In this document: positions 27,566 to 36,219 of the stretch, piece after piece | Layout of the letters: the number at the start of each line of letters is the position of its first letter | How positions within the stretch are numbered: position 1 is the first letter of the stretch | Source of the DNA: CAVYBY01 sp963766935 | GTDB taxonomy: Bacteria; Actinomycetota; UBA4738; HRBIN12 | Assembly: GCA_963766935.1 (NCBI GenBank) | Contig: CAVYBY010000008.1 | Span: 313,466 to 377,465, forward strand | Reading direction: 5' to 3' | Length of the DNA stretch: 64,000 nt | Notes under the pieces: model-generated | Seen by the model: only the letters and a program-made list of their open reading frames with translations | Told to the model about the DNA's origin: nothing | Databases searched by the model: none | Program-made: the position numbers and the translations under genes

Positions 27566-28584
27566 CCGGCGAAGTACCGCGTGATCCCGCGCGCGATGGC
27601 GCGCCCGACGCGGAGTGGAAGCTCCACCTCGGTCTCCTGCCGCGCGCCGACCTCGGATACCGACAACGGTTCGATGATCACCGCCGGCATCCGCGTCTCG
27701 CGAAGGATGGACTGCGTGAGGCGCTGAAGCCGCCCACGCTGCGCGAGCTCACCCTCGAGCTCCTCGAGGATCAGCCCGGCGAGCAGCATTCCGGCCGGTG
27801 AGTGCGTCGTGCGGCTGCCGAAGTACGAGCACGTGGGCCCCGTCCCCTCGGGGATCGCCGCGGCGATGGAGAGTGAGATGCACGTCGCGGCCTCCATCCG
27901 GTTCGCGGCGAGGGCGCGCGCACTGGTGTCGGCTCCGCCACCTCGATCGGCCAGCACCACGGCGCCGGCTCCCTCCGCGGTCAGCTCGGTCTCGATCACG
28001 CGCGCGATCGAGATCACGACGGCGACGTCGGGCGACTCGGGGTCGACGTCGAGCGCCACGAGCCGGCCCTGGATGCCTCCTCTGGATGACCGGAGCTGTT
28101 CCCGCTCGCGAACGAGCGCACGGGAAGGGGCGTTCTCGTGGGGCCGCATCCGGTCGAGCGTCGCGATCGTGCTGGCGCCGACGATGCCGTCGGCCTCGTG
28201 ACCGACGTTGCGCTGGAACTCGCGGACGGCGCGGCCGGTTTGCGGGCCGAAGAGGCCGTCCTCCTTGCCCGAGTCGAAACCGAGCGCGTTGAGCTTTCGC
28301 TGCAGCGCCCGAACGTCGTCACCGCGGAAATGCGGGGCGTGGACGTAGAGCGCGCGATCGCCCAAGTCGTAGCCCGCCTCCACCAGCTGTCCCCAGGTGT
28401 CGGGGCCGACGAGACCGTCGACCCGGAGGTGGCGGCGGCGCTGGAACTCGCGCACCGCCTCCTGCGTGGAGGAGCCGAACGATCCGTCCCGCTCGGCAGG
28501 GTCGATCTCGATGCCGAATACCGCGAGGCGCTCCTGGATGTCGCGGATCTCGGGGCCGCCGTCCCCGGGACGGTAGACATGCAT
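27562..28584 (-). CDS. cwlM: CwlM-like pseudo-amidase with two peptidoglycan-binding domains
   Basis: 340 residues. Two PG_binding_1 domains (about 6-65, with AVREFQRRRHLRVDGLVGPDTW, and 85-145, with AVREFQRNVGHEADGIVG) precede an amidase_3-like domain. The catalytic zinc ligands of true amidases are not visible. The DPGHGG block reads LDVDPESPD and the SIHAN block reads CISLSIAAA. Only a glutamate in VIIEP remains. Actinobacterial CwlM is likewise a non-hydrolytic activator of MurA, and the gene order next to trxA-trxB matches. It has no signal peptide, consistent with a cytoplasmic regulator. Confidence 0.85.
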   Translation of the reverse strand: MHVYRPGDGGPEIRDIQERLAVFGIEIDPAERDGSFGSSTQEAVREFQRRRHLRVDGLVGPDTWGQLVEAGYDLGDRALYVHAPHFRGDDVRALQRKLNALGFDSGKEDGLFGPQTGRAVREFQRNVGHEADGIVGASTIATLDRMRPHENAPSRALVREREQLRSSRGGIQGRLVALDVDPESPDVAVVISIARVIETELTAEGAGAVVLADRGGGADTSARALAANRMEAATCISLSIAAAIPEGTGPTCSYFGSRTTHSPAGMLLAGLILEELEGELAQRGRLQRLTQSILRETRMPAVIIEPLSVSEVGARQETEVELPLRVGRAIARGITRYFAG

Positions 28585-28623
28585 CAGCCGAGGGTACTCC
28601 CAGGTCCGGGCGGGCCCGAAGGG

Positions 28624-28950
28624 TTAGGCGAGGTGCGGGTCGATGTCCCGCAGGATGGCGCCCTTGGGGCGCGCGCCGACGACGCGGGTGACCTCTTCGC
28701 CGGCCTTGAACAGGATCAGCGAGGGGATGGACATCACGCCGAACTTGCGCGTCACGCCCGGGTTCTCGTCGATGTTCAGCTTCACCACGTGCAGGGCCTC
28801 GCCCTTTTCCTGCCCGATCTCCTCCACGACGGGGGAGACCATGTGGCACGGCACGCACCACTCGGCCCAGAAGTCGACGAGCACGGGCGTTTCGGAGTCC
28901 AGGACCTTCGCCTGAAAGTCGGCGTCGGTAACGTCGGCATGGTTGGCCAT
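28624..28950 (-). CDS. trxA: Thioredoxin
   Basis: 108 residues. The active site is WCVPC (Cys32, Cys35) instead of the standard WCGPC, in the context LVDFWAEWCVPCHMVSPVVEEI. The cis-proline loop (MSIPSLILFKAGEE) is intact. It reduces protein disulfides using electrons from TrxB, encoded 95 bases upstream. The valine in the CXXC loop is expected to shift the redox potential somewhat. AAAGGAG precedes the ATG. Confidence 0.95.
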   Translation of the reverse strand: MANHADVTDADFQAKVLDSETPVLVDFWAEWCVPCHMVSPVVEEIGQEKGEALHVVKLNIDENPGVTRKFGVMSIPSLILFKAGEEVTRVVGARPKGAILRDIDPHLA

Positions 28951-29045
28951 CGGTGGTTCAGCTCCTTTGTGATCGGTGGTTCGAGGGGGACATCTGGCTC
29001 TTACTCTCCCAAAACGCCGGGCGGGGAGGTGGGATTCCCCGGCCC

Positions 29046-29981
29046 CTAGCCGCTGTGGGCCTCCTCCTGGAGGAATCGCTCCGCGTCCATCGCCGCCTTG
29101 CAGCCTTGGCCGGCGGCCGTTACGGCCTGCCGGTAGATGGAGTCGCTCACGTCGCCGGCCGCAAAGACGCCGGGCACGTTGGTGGTCGTTCTCGGCTCCT
29201 GCACCACGACGTAGCCGCTTGGGTCGAGCTCCAGCTGGCCCTCGAAGAGCGAGGTGTTCGGCGTGTGACCGATCGCGACGAACACGCCGTCCGTCTTCAG
29301 CTCGCTCGTCTCGTTGCTGTTCACATCCGCGAGGATCACGCCGGCCACGGCGCCGTCCCCCACGATCTCGGTGAGGACGGCGTTCCAGATGACCTCGATC
29401 TTCGGGTTCGACAACGCGCGGTCCTGGAGGATCTTCGATGCGCGGAACTCTCCGCGACGGTGGACGATCGTGACCTTCGACGCGAACTTGGTGAGGAACG
29501 TGGCCTCCTCCATGGCGGAGTCGCCGCCGCCGACGACCACGAGCTCGCGGTCGCGGAAGAAGAAGCCGTCGCAGGTTGCACATGCGCTGACGCCGCGTCC
29601 GCGCAGGATGTCCTCACCGGGAATGCCGAGCCACCGGGCACTTGCGCCGGTCGCCACGATCAGCGATTTCGCGCGCCACCGCTGGTCGCCCGCCTCGACG
29701 AGGAACGGGCGCGATGACAGGTCGACGGCGGTTGCGTGCACGGCCAGGATCTCCGACCCGAACCGGGCGGCCTGCTTCTCCATCTGCTCCATCAGCTCGG
29801 GACCGAGGATGCCGTCGGCGAAGCCGGGGTAGTTCTCGACGTCGGTGGTCAGGGTCAGCTGACCGCCGGCCTCCAGCCCTTTCAGGACGAGCGGCGCGAG
29901 ATTGGCCCGGGCCGCGTAGAGCGCGGCCGTGTAGCCGGCCGGCCCGGAGCCCACAACGATCAGATCGCGAACATCGTCCAT
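29046..29981 (-). CDS. trxB: Thioredoxin-disulfide reductase
   Basis: 311 residues. FAD-binding GSGPAGYTAALYAARA, redox CATC in ACATCDGFFF, NADPH-binding GGGDSAMEEATFL and the C-terminal GVFAAGDVSDSIYRQAVTAAG. It transfers electrons from NADPH to thioredoxin. ATG at 29981 is chosen because GGGAGG lies upstream. Its position after the sigM/anti-sigma pair and before trxA and cwlM is the classical actinobacterial order. Confidence 0.96.
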   Translation of the reverse strand: MDDVRDLIVVGSGPAGYTAALYAARANLAPLVLKGLEAGGQLTLTTDVENYPGFADGILGPELMEQMEKQAARFGSEILAVHATAVDLSSRPFLVEAGDQRWRAKSLIVATGASARWLGIPGEDILRGRGVSACATCDGFFFRDRELVVVGGGDSAMEEATFLTKFASKVTIVHRRGEFRASKILQDRALSNPKIEVIWNAVLTEIVGDGAVAGVILADVNSNETSELKTDGVFVAIGHTPNTSLFEGQLELDPSGYVVVQEPRTTTNVPGVFAAGDVSDSIYRQAVTAAGQGCKAAMDAERFLQEEAHSG

Positions 29982-30038
29982 GCTGGTCAATCCTCCCATA
30001 GGCAAGAACGCCCGCCTATTCCGGGCGGTCCGGGAGGC

Positions 30039-30755
30039 TCAGGGAGCGGCGGCGGTGGCGAGCACGCGACACGAGTCCCCTGCCAGCGCGCGGACGACGA
30101 CGTGGTCGGGACCGGCGCCCTGGGCAAAGACGACGATCACGGCGGGCGTGCCCTCGTACCGAGCGCGGATGATTCGAAGGACCCTCGCGTCGGGGGGTGG
30201 GTCGGCGACGAAGCATGGACGCACGGCGACCGCGACCGCGCCGCCCTCGCTCGGTGGGGATTGGGGCACGTTCCCGGAGAACTCGCCGGTCGCCAAGCTG
30301 GCGAGTGCGGCGCGGTCGTAGTTCACGTTCTGGCGCTCGGCCGCAGCGCCCTCCGCGCCGTTGTCAAACGTCGGCGCGATCCCCGTGGTCGCGCTCGGGG
30401 CTGCGGCCGAGGTGATGCCCGCGTCGTTCGACGACGAAAGGAGCTTGGGCCCGATCACGGCCACCGCGACGATCACGGCGGCGGCGGCGAGCGCGGCAAG
30501 CGGCCGGTCCCACCTGCGGTGCGCGGACGGCGAGACGCTCGGGCCGGCCCGTTCTTCGATGGCCGGGCGGCCGATCTCGTCGGGAGCTTCGAGGGCGGGG
30601 AGCGAGGTGGCCAGGGCGCGGCCCGCCCGCGCCAGGAGGACGTCCTCACGGCAGGTCCCACACGCGGTCAGATGACGTTCGACGAGCGCCCGCTCCGCGT
30701 CGGGGAGGGCATCGTCGACGTAGTCCGCCAGCTCGAGCTCATCGGGATGGGTCAT
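30039..30755 (-). CDS. Anti-sigma factor with zinc finger (RsmA-like)
   Basis: 238 residues. The N-terminal ZAS motif His28-xxx-Cys32-xx-Cys35 identifies a zinc anti-sigma domain. One membrane helix follows (LAALAAAAVIVAVAVIG, about 86-102). The rest is extracellular, with two cysteines (RPCFVAD and DSCRVLA). It should hold the SigM-like factor inactive. Its ATG overlaps the sigma stop (ATGA). Equivalent to the anti-SigM gene next to trxB in mycobacteria. Confidence 0.88.
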   Translation of the reverse strand: MTHPDELELADYVDDALPDAERALVERHLTACGTCREDVLLARAGRALATSLPALEAPDEIGRPAIEERAGPSVSPSAHRRWDRPLAALAAAAVIVAVAVIGPKLLSSSNDAGITSAAAPSATTGIAPTFDNGAEGAAAERQNVNYDRAALASLATGEFSGNVPQSPPSEGGAVAVAVRPCFVADPPPDARVLRIIRARYEGTPAVIVVFAQGAGPDHVVVRALAGDSCRVLATAAAP

Positions 30756-31357
30756 CGCTCTTCCTCAGACGCTCCGGCCTCGCCGGTCGGTTCCCGCCCC
30801 CGGTCGCCGCGATCGCTCGGCACGCCCAGCTCACGGGCCAGGGCGATCCGGCCCCGGTGCACCCTCGACTTCACGGTACCCGTTGCGATGCCGAGGATCC
30901 GAGCGATCTCCTCATACGGAAGGTCCTGCACGTCGGCCAGGACGATGGCGATCCGGAACTCCTCCGGGACCCGGGCCAGCGCGGCGGCGACGTCCGTCGC
31001 GCCCGCCACATCGTCGGCATGGTCGGCCAGGGCCGGCTCGGGGTCGGCGGCGTCGGGCTCGCGGCGGTGCGGGATCGGTTCGCGCCGCCGCCGCCGCAGG
31101 CGGTCGTAGCAGGCGTTGACGGCGATCCGATGAAGCCAGGTGGTGAGCAGGGCGTCGCCGCGGAACCGGTCGAGCTTTCGAAGCGCCGACAAGAATGTGT
31201 CCTGGGCCGCGTCTTCGGCGTCTTGATGGTCGCCCAGGATGCGGACGCAGACCGCATAGACGCGGCTTCGGTGACGCAGCACGATGAGCTCGAAGGCTCG
31301 CGGGTCTCCATTCAGATGGCGCCGGACGAGCGTCTCGTCGGACTCGGCCTCGCTCAC
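30752..31357 (-). CDS. sigM: ECF sigma factor, SigM-like
   Basis: 201 residues. Region 2: FELIVLRHRSRVYAVC, LGDHQDAEDAAQDTFLSALRKLDRFRG. Region 4: VLADVQDLPYEEIARILGIATGTVKSRVHRGR. The location between murJ and trxB with an overlapping anti-sigma gene matches actinobacterial sigM, which in mycobacteria responds late in growth and controls envelope functions. A charged C-terminal tail follows region 4. Confidence 0.92.
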   Translation of the reverse strand: MSEAESDETLVRRHLNGDPRAFELIVLRHRSRVYAVCVRILGDHQDAEDAAQDTFLSALRKLDRFRGDALLTTWLHRIAVNACYDRLRRRRREPIPHRREPDAADPEPALADHADDVAGATDVAAALARVPEEFRIAIVLADVQDLPYEEIARILGIATGTVKSRVHRGRIALARELGVPSDRGDRGREPTGEAGASEEER

Positions 31358-31367
31358 GGACGTGACG

Positions 31368-31766
31368 TCATAGAAGCGGTGGCCCGGCGACGCTCTTCTC
31401 GAGGATGTGCGAGAACTTGCGGAGCGCTTCGACCCGGCCGACGAGCAACGTCCAGGCGGTGGTCCGCACCGAGATCGTCACGGTTCCCGTTTGGGTGTCC
31501 ACCAGGCAGCCCCGCTTCGTGAGGTGCCCGTGGTGGGCAGCCGCGATCGAGTCCGCGGCGGCGGCACACGCCCGGTTGACGCTGTCGCTTTGATGGAAGG
31601 CGTCGGCCCCCGCTCGCGCCGCGTTGTCGGCAACGCCCGACATCTGCAGGTGTGTGTGCACGATCGAGATGGCGTCCACGGCGAGCACCCCGAAGAGCAC
31701 CAGAACGACAAACCAGACCACCATGATCTTGCCGATCAGCCCGCGTTCATCGGCCGCCCGATTCAC
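31368..31766 (-). CDS. TadE/TadG-like single-pass membrane protein
   Basis: 132 residues. The N-terminal ERGLIGKIMVVWFVVLVLFGVLAVDAISIVHTHLQ helix with DNAARAGADAFHQ is typical of pseudopilin-like TadE/TadG or Rv-type small secreted membrane proteins. Two cysteines (RACAAAAD and KRGCLVD) may pair outside. No Tad secretion cluster is nearby apart from the distant PilT gene. It sits four bases after the murJ stop region and before sigM on the same strand. Confidence 0.6.
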   Translation of the reverse strand: MNRAADERGLIGKIMVVWFVVLVLFGVLAVDAISIVHTHLQMSGVADNAARAGADAFHQSDSVNRACAAAADSIAAAHHGHLTKRGCLVDTQTGTVTISVRTTAWTLLVGRVEALRKFSHILEKSVAGPPLL

Positions 31767-31770
31767 CGGC

Positions 31771-33444
31771 TCATCCTCTGCCCATCCTCCTGAGAAGCAC
31801 GCGCTTGACCTCGGCGATCTCTTCCACGTGGAGCATGGCGGACACGGGCAGGAATACCAGCAGGCCGGCGCCGACGGCCGTCACCACCTGGACGGCCCGG
31901 GCGACCGGCGTCGTGACACTGAACGCCGCTTCGCTCGCGGCCGCGACGCCGAACGCGGCGCCGCCGGTCAGGATCGCCGCCGGAACGATGCGGGCGATGG
32001 TGCTCGCGATCCGGCGGCCGTCGAGGCCACCGAGACGCCGGTGAAGGAGCAACCCCAGGACGGCCGTGCCGGCCATGTACGAGACCGCGTGCCCGAGCGC
32101 AAGGCCGGGCACCCCCCAGCCGAACGCGATGAAGAGCAGGTCTGCGCCCAAGTTGACCGCGGCGGCGCCGACGTTGACGAGCGCCGGCGTCCGCGAGTCG
32201 TGGGTGGCATACGCGGTGCGCGTGAGCAACTGGAACGCGGCGAAGAACGGCAACCCCACCGCGAACCCCTGCAGCGTGTGGGCAAGAAGCGTGACGTCAC
32301 CGACGTCGACCGCCCCGTAGTCGGCGAGCAGGCGGATGATCGGTCTCGCGAGCACCAGGTAGCCGACCGCCGCCGGCACCACGATCACGACCATGTCGCG
32401 CGCGCCGCGCGAGAACAGCTCGCGAACCCGGTCCGGCCGGTCCGCGGCCCACCCCTCGGCCATCGGCGGCAGCAGCGCCGTGAAGATCGACACGGCGAAG
32501 ATCGCGTACGGAAGCTGGAAGTAGATGAACGCGGTCGGGTACGCGGTGTAGCCGCGCTCGGGGTCGACGGCGTTCGTCAGGATCATGACCACGAGATAGG
32601 CGAGCTGGTTCGCGACGACGTAGACGACGATCCAGGCGGCGAGCCGCGCCAGCTTGCGGACCCCGGGATGGTTCCAGTCGAAGCGCGGCCGCAACCGAAA
32701 GCCGATGGCCCGAAGCGACGGCCACAGGGCCGCTGTCATCGCGAAGACCCCGAACGTGGTCCCGAGCCCGAGGATCAGCTTCTCCCGGCCGCCGAGCGTG
32801 AGGCCGGTCGCGCTGTCCCCGTGGACCGAGACGAACACGAGCATCGTGACGATCACCGAGACGTTGTTGAGGATCGGCGCGAACATCGGAAGGGCAAAAC
32901 GGCGGTTGGCGTTCAGCACGCCGACGGCGACGGCCCCGATGCCGTAGAAGACGATCTGCGGCATGAACCACCGCAACAGGTACGCGCCAAACGCGACCTG
33001 AGCGGAACGATTCGGGGCGTCGGATCCGACCAGATACAGCCGCATGATCCAGGGAGCGGCGATCGCGGCGGCCGCGGCAAGGACGGACAGAGCGACCAGC
33101 GCCAGCGTCAGGATGCGCTGGGCAAGCAGAAACGATTCGGCGCGTCCGTGGTTGCGCTCCCACTCGACGAAGACGGGGACGAACACGGACGTGAGGATCC
33201 CGCCGAGGATCAGCTCGTAGACGATGTTCGGGGTGGTGTTGGCCGCGTAGTACGTCGTCGAGACGAACGACACGCCGAGCGCCCAGAACGTCACAGAGAC
33301 GCGGGCAAGCCCGGTCAGTCGTGACAGCGCCGTTCCGACGGACATCAGCGCCGTGTCGCGCATGAACGTCGCCCGCGTCTCCTCGGGTGCCGGTTCTGCC
33401 ACGACCGGCGCGTCGGGGATCAGGTCGTCGTCCGTCGCCACCAT
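31771..33444 (-). CDS. murJ: Lipid II flippase MurJ
   Basis: 557 residues with 14 predicted membrane helices. The N-terminal motif ALMSVGTALSRLTGLARVS and the TTPNIVYELILGGILTSVFVPVF segment are MviN/MurJ hallmarks. It flips the peptidoglycan precursor lipid II across the membrane. A 30-residue acidic cytoplasmic lead (ATDDDLIPDAP) precedes helix 1. The start overlaps the end of the DUF6049 gene by 25 bases; a downstream ATG at 33363 is possible. This family and its partner DUF6049 gene are adjacent in actinobacteria. Confidence 0.94.
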   Translation of the reverse strand: MVATDDDLIPDAPVVAEPAPEETRATFMRDTALMSVGTALSRLTGLARVSVTFWALGVSFVSTTYYAANTTPNIVYELILGGILTSVFVPVFVEWERNHGRAESFLLAQRILTLALVALSVLAAAAAIAAPWIMRLYLVGSDAPNRSAQVAFGAYLLRWFMPQIVFYGIGAVAVGVLNANRRFALPMFAPILNNVSVIVTMLVFVSVHGDSATGLTLGGREKLILGLGTTFGVFAMTAALWPSLRAIGFRLRPRFDWNHPGVRKLARLAAWIVVYVVANQLAYLVVMILTNAVDPERGYTAYPTAFIYFQLPYAIFAVSIFTALLPPMAEGWAADRPDRVRELFSRGARDMVVIVVPAAVGYLVLARPIIRLLADYGAVDVGDVTLLAHTLQGFAVGLPFFAAFQLLTRTAYATHDSRTPALVNVGAAAVNLGADLLFIAFGWGVPGLALGHAVSYMAGTAVLGLLLHRRLGGLDGRRIASTIARIVPAAILTGGAAFGVAAASEAAFSVTTPVARAVQVVTAVGAGLLVFLPVSAMLHVEEIAEVKRVLLRRMGRG

Positions 33445-35483
33445 CTCCTGGACCACATGACGACCAGCACGAGGGCGGCCGCGAGCGTGACGCCGACGGC
33501 GATGCGATTGAGCGCCGTCACACGAACGACGAGCTCCTGGCGGTCGATCACCCGCCCGATGTGCCCGTCCGGATTGGCCGGCGCCCTCACCAGCACGTCG
33601 ATCCGGCTGCGGTCGGTGGCGAGCGCCTCGACTCGGAAGGACTCGATCTGGCCCGGCCGGATCAGCCGGACGGTTCGCTGGTCTCCGTCGGGGAATCGGA
33701 ATCGGTTCGACCGCAGCTGGATCACGACGGTCAGCGGCGTGGGTCCGGGATCGCCGAACTGCAACGGGATGGAAACCGTTCCGGAGGTGAACGAGTACGA
33801 CCGAGATGTGTCCGGCAAGACGCCGGAGAACAGCGTTCCGGTGACGTCGGCCACCCGGTCCAGCCACACACTGCCGGCGCCTTCGTTGTCCAGGTACGCC
33901 CCGGACTCGGCCAGCAGCAGGAAGCGATCCAGCCGGTTCGGAAGCTCATTGCCGGCGGGGAGCATCGAGCGCAGCGCGGCGGCGTTTCGGTGCTGGCTCT
34001 TGAGTCGCGCGATGTACTCGGCGGAGAACGTGCGCGCCTCCGCCGGCGCCAGCGTGGTGGTCTCGGCGGGGACGCCCACCAGGTTGGGAAGATCCTCTGC
34101 CACGACGGTCCGAAGGAACGGAGCACGGGCGATCGCGGGGATCAGAGCCTGCCAGAACGACCGCGGAAGTCCGGGTGGGAGCTGCACGGTCAATCCTCGC
34201 ACGACCCCGCCACCCGGCACGGGTTGTTCCCGCCAGATCAGCGCGAGCTCGCCGAACACCGTCTGCGCGAGCCGGGCGGGATCGTTGGAGAGTTCGGGGC
34301 GGTCGAACATCGCCCGAACGCTCGGGTCGGGAAGGATGAGCCGCACGGTCGCCCCGCGATCCGTGGTGACCGACGCGACGGGCGGCGGCGCGAACTCGTT
34401 CTCCTGCTCCGGGCGCGCCACGGTGTCGGTGTTGGCGAGAAGGGTCAGGGCTCCCTCGCCGGCCAGCGTGTCGATCGCCGCGTCGGACAGCGCACCGGCA
34501 GGCGGGCGAGCGATGAAGTGGGTCGGGCGAACGCCGAGTATGGCCTCGGTCCGTTCGTCGCCAAGCGTTCGTTGCGCCTCGACGTCGCCGGCGAGACCGG
34601 CTTCGAGCAGCGAGGGGATCTCCGGGGCGGCGTAGGGCAGCGCGGAAAGGGACACGTCCGGGTCGGCTGCGATCTGCCGAAGGTCCTCGAGCACCGCGGC
34701 CGCGTCGGCGGCGCTGCCGGTGCCGGCCGCGACCGTGGAGCCGTCGGCGCGCGCGTACCCGTGGCTCATCTGCAGCAACTCGTTGAGGAGAGCGGGTTCC
34801 ACGACGACGTTGATGGATTCCGCCCGCTTCTGCTCGCGGAGGCCCGCCACCGCCTCCACCTCGCTCCGAAGCCAGCCGCGTTTGGCGATCGCGACCTCGA
34901 TTCCGGGCGCCGCCAGTTTCCCGTCGGGGTCGATCGCGGGTGGCGCGGCCACCTCGATCCACCACGCGATCTGCAAGGGCGCCTCCGGCCGCTGCAGGAC
35001 GCGGATGAGCGGGACCGCAAGCGAAGCGATCGTCTGGTTGCTGGTTCGAAGATCGATCTGCGCGGGAAACACGGCGGAGTCGTCGCCGGGCTTCGATTGG
35101 ATCTGCGTGGTGGACAGATCGACGGCGACCTCGAACCGCCGCGGTTGCCCCGGATCGAGCGAGCCGTCTTGTTGGAACGTCACCGCAAAGATGGGGGGCG
35201 TCGTGAGCCCGTTGTCGAGGAGCGAGTTGTATTCGGTTCGGGAGCGCAGGACATCGCCGATCGTGACGGTCACCGAGAGGTCGCTCACCGACGTGGTTCC
35301 GTCGTTCTCGGCATGCAGGACGAAGGTCTCCATCGGATGGCGGGCCGTCGTCCAGGGAGTCTGCTGGACGAGGCTGAGCGACACGTCGGTGTTTCCCTGC
35401 GCCGTCGCGGGCAGGGAAGCGGCCAGCGCCGCGAGGGCGGCCCCGGCCACGAGAAGGGCGCGCGTCGCCCGCTGGATGCTCAT
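33420..35483 (-). CDS. DUF6049 family exported membrane protein
   Basis: 687 residues. A signal peptide ends near ASLPATAQG, a large extracellular region with several Ig-like strands follows, and one C-terminal helix (IAVGVTLAAALVLVVMWSRRWW) anchors it. It is the protein usually encoded beside murJ in actinobacteria (DUF6049). Its role is not known but the linkage suggests envelope assembly. ATG at 35483 is used. An additional 23 codons upstream look non-coding. Confidence 0.85.
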   Translation of the reverse strand: MSIQRATRALLVAGAALAALAASLPATAQGNTDVSLSLVQQTPWTTARHPMETFVLHAENDGTTSVSDLSVTVTIGDVLRSRTEYNSLLDNGLTTPPIFAVTFQQDGSLDPGQPRRFEVAVDLSTTQIQSKPGDDSAVFPAQIDLRTSNQTIASLAVPLIRVLQRPEAPLQIAWWIEVAAPPAIDPDGKLAAPGIEVAIAKRGWLRSEVEAVAGLREQKRAESINVVVEPALLNELLQMSHGYARADGSTVAAGTGSAADAAAVLEDLRQIAADPDVSLSALPYAAPEIPSLLEAGLAGDVEAQRTLGDERTEAILGVRPTHFIARPPAGALSDAAIDTLAGEGALTLLANTDTVARPEQENEFAPPPVASVTTDRGATVRLILPDPSVRAMFDRPELSNDPARLAQTVFGELALIWREQPVPGGGVVRGLTVQLPPGLPRSFWQALIPAIARAPFLRTVVAEDLPNLVGVPAETTTLAPAEARTFSAEYIARLKSQHRNAAALRSMLPAGNELPNRLDRFLLLAESGAYLDNEGAGSVWLDRVADVTGTLFSGVLPDTSRSYSFTSGTVSIPLQFGDPGPTPLTVVIQLRSNRFRFPDGDQRTVRLIRPGQIESFRVEALATDRSRIDVLVRAPANPDGHIGRVIDRQELVVRVTALNRIAVGVTLAAALVLVVMWSRRWWRRTTT

Positions 35484-35517
35484 GCCGGCGAGCCCATCGT
35501 AGCCTTGCCGGCCGGCG

Positions 35518-36123
35518 TCACTGCAGGAGCTCGGCGGCGCGCGCGAGGACATCGCGCTCGCCGCGATAGGCCGCCCGCTTCAGCGCCCGTCCGAGCGGGA
35601 ACCAGCGGACGTCCTCCATCTCGTCGTCGTGGTCGGCCGGGTTGCCGCCCGTCCACCGCATCAGGAAGAAGTGGACGGTCTTTCTGATCCGGACGTCCTC
35701 CCAGACGTAGAAGTACTTCGTTTCTCCGAGGGTGGCCTCGATCTCGGCGATGAGCCCGGTCTCCTCCCGGACCTCGCGGATCGCGGCCTCCTCGGGCGAC
35801 TCGTCCGGCTCGATCCCGCCCTTGGCCAGACCCCAGGCGAGGGTTCCCCTCCGGGTGCGCCGGGCGGCGAGGACGACCTCGATCTCGGTCTCGTCCTGCC
35901 CGGCTCGCCGGTAGACGACTCCGCCCGCCGAGGTCTCCCGGGCCCACCGGGCTCTCGGCCTGTCGGGGCGGCTCTGGGCGGGGGTGCCTTCGCTCTTGGG
36001 CTGGACCCCCTCAGCTCCCGGCGCGGCCCCCGTCCCGCTTCTTGTCCCACTTTTGGGGCGCTTGCCGCCACGACGCTTGCGGCGCCGGGGTTTTCCGCCG
36101 TTCCCACTCTGCCCTTCGCCCAT
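35518..36123 (-). CDS. NUDIX hydrolase
   Basis: 201 residues. A basic, Gly/Arg/Lys-rich N-terminal tail of about 60 residues precedes the domain. The Nudix box GGIEPDESPEEAAIREVREE (then TG) is complete. SAGGVVYRR and FLMRWTGGNPADHDDEMEDVRWF fit the MutT/NUDIX family near the rRNA/parAB region in actinobacteria. It hydrolyses nucleoside diphosphates linked to another group; substrate unknown. Confidence 0.9.
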   Translation of the reverse strand: MGEGQSGNGGKPRRRKRRGGKRPKSGTRSGTGAAPGAEGVQPKSEGTPAQSRPDRPRARWARETSAGGVVYRRAGQDETEIEVVLAARRTRRGTLAWGLAKGGIEPDESPEEAAIREVREETGLIAEIEATLGETKYFYVWEDVRIRKTVHFFLMRWTGGNPADHDDEMEDVRWFPLGRALKRAAYRGERDVLARAAELLQ

Positions 36124-36219
36124 CGAACGGCATCGTAGCGTCCGGCACTTAGGTCGGGCCGCCCGGAGGCCGAAGCTACTTGCAGTAGCCGACCACGCAC
36201 GTGGAGAGCCGACGTAGGT

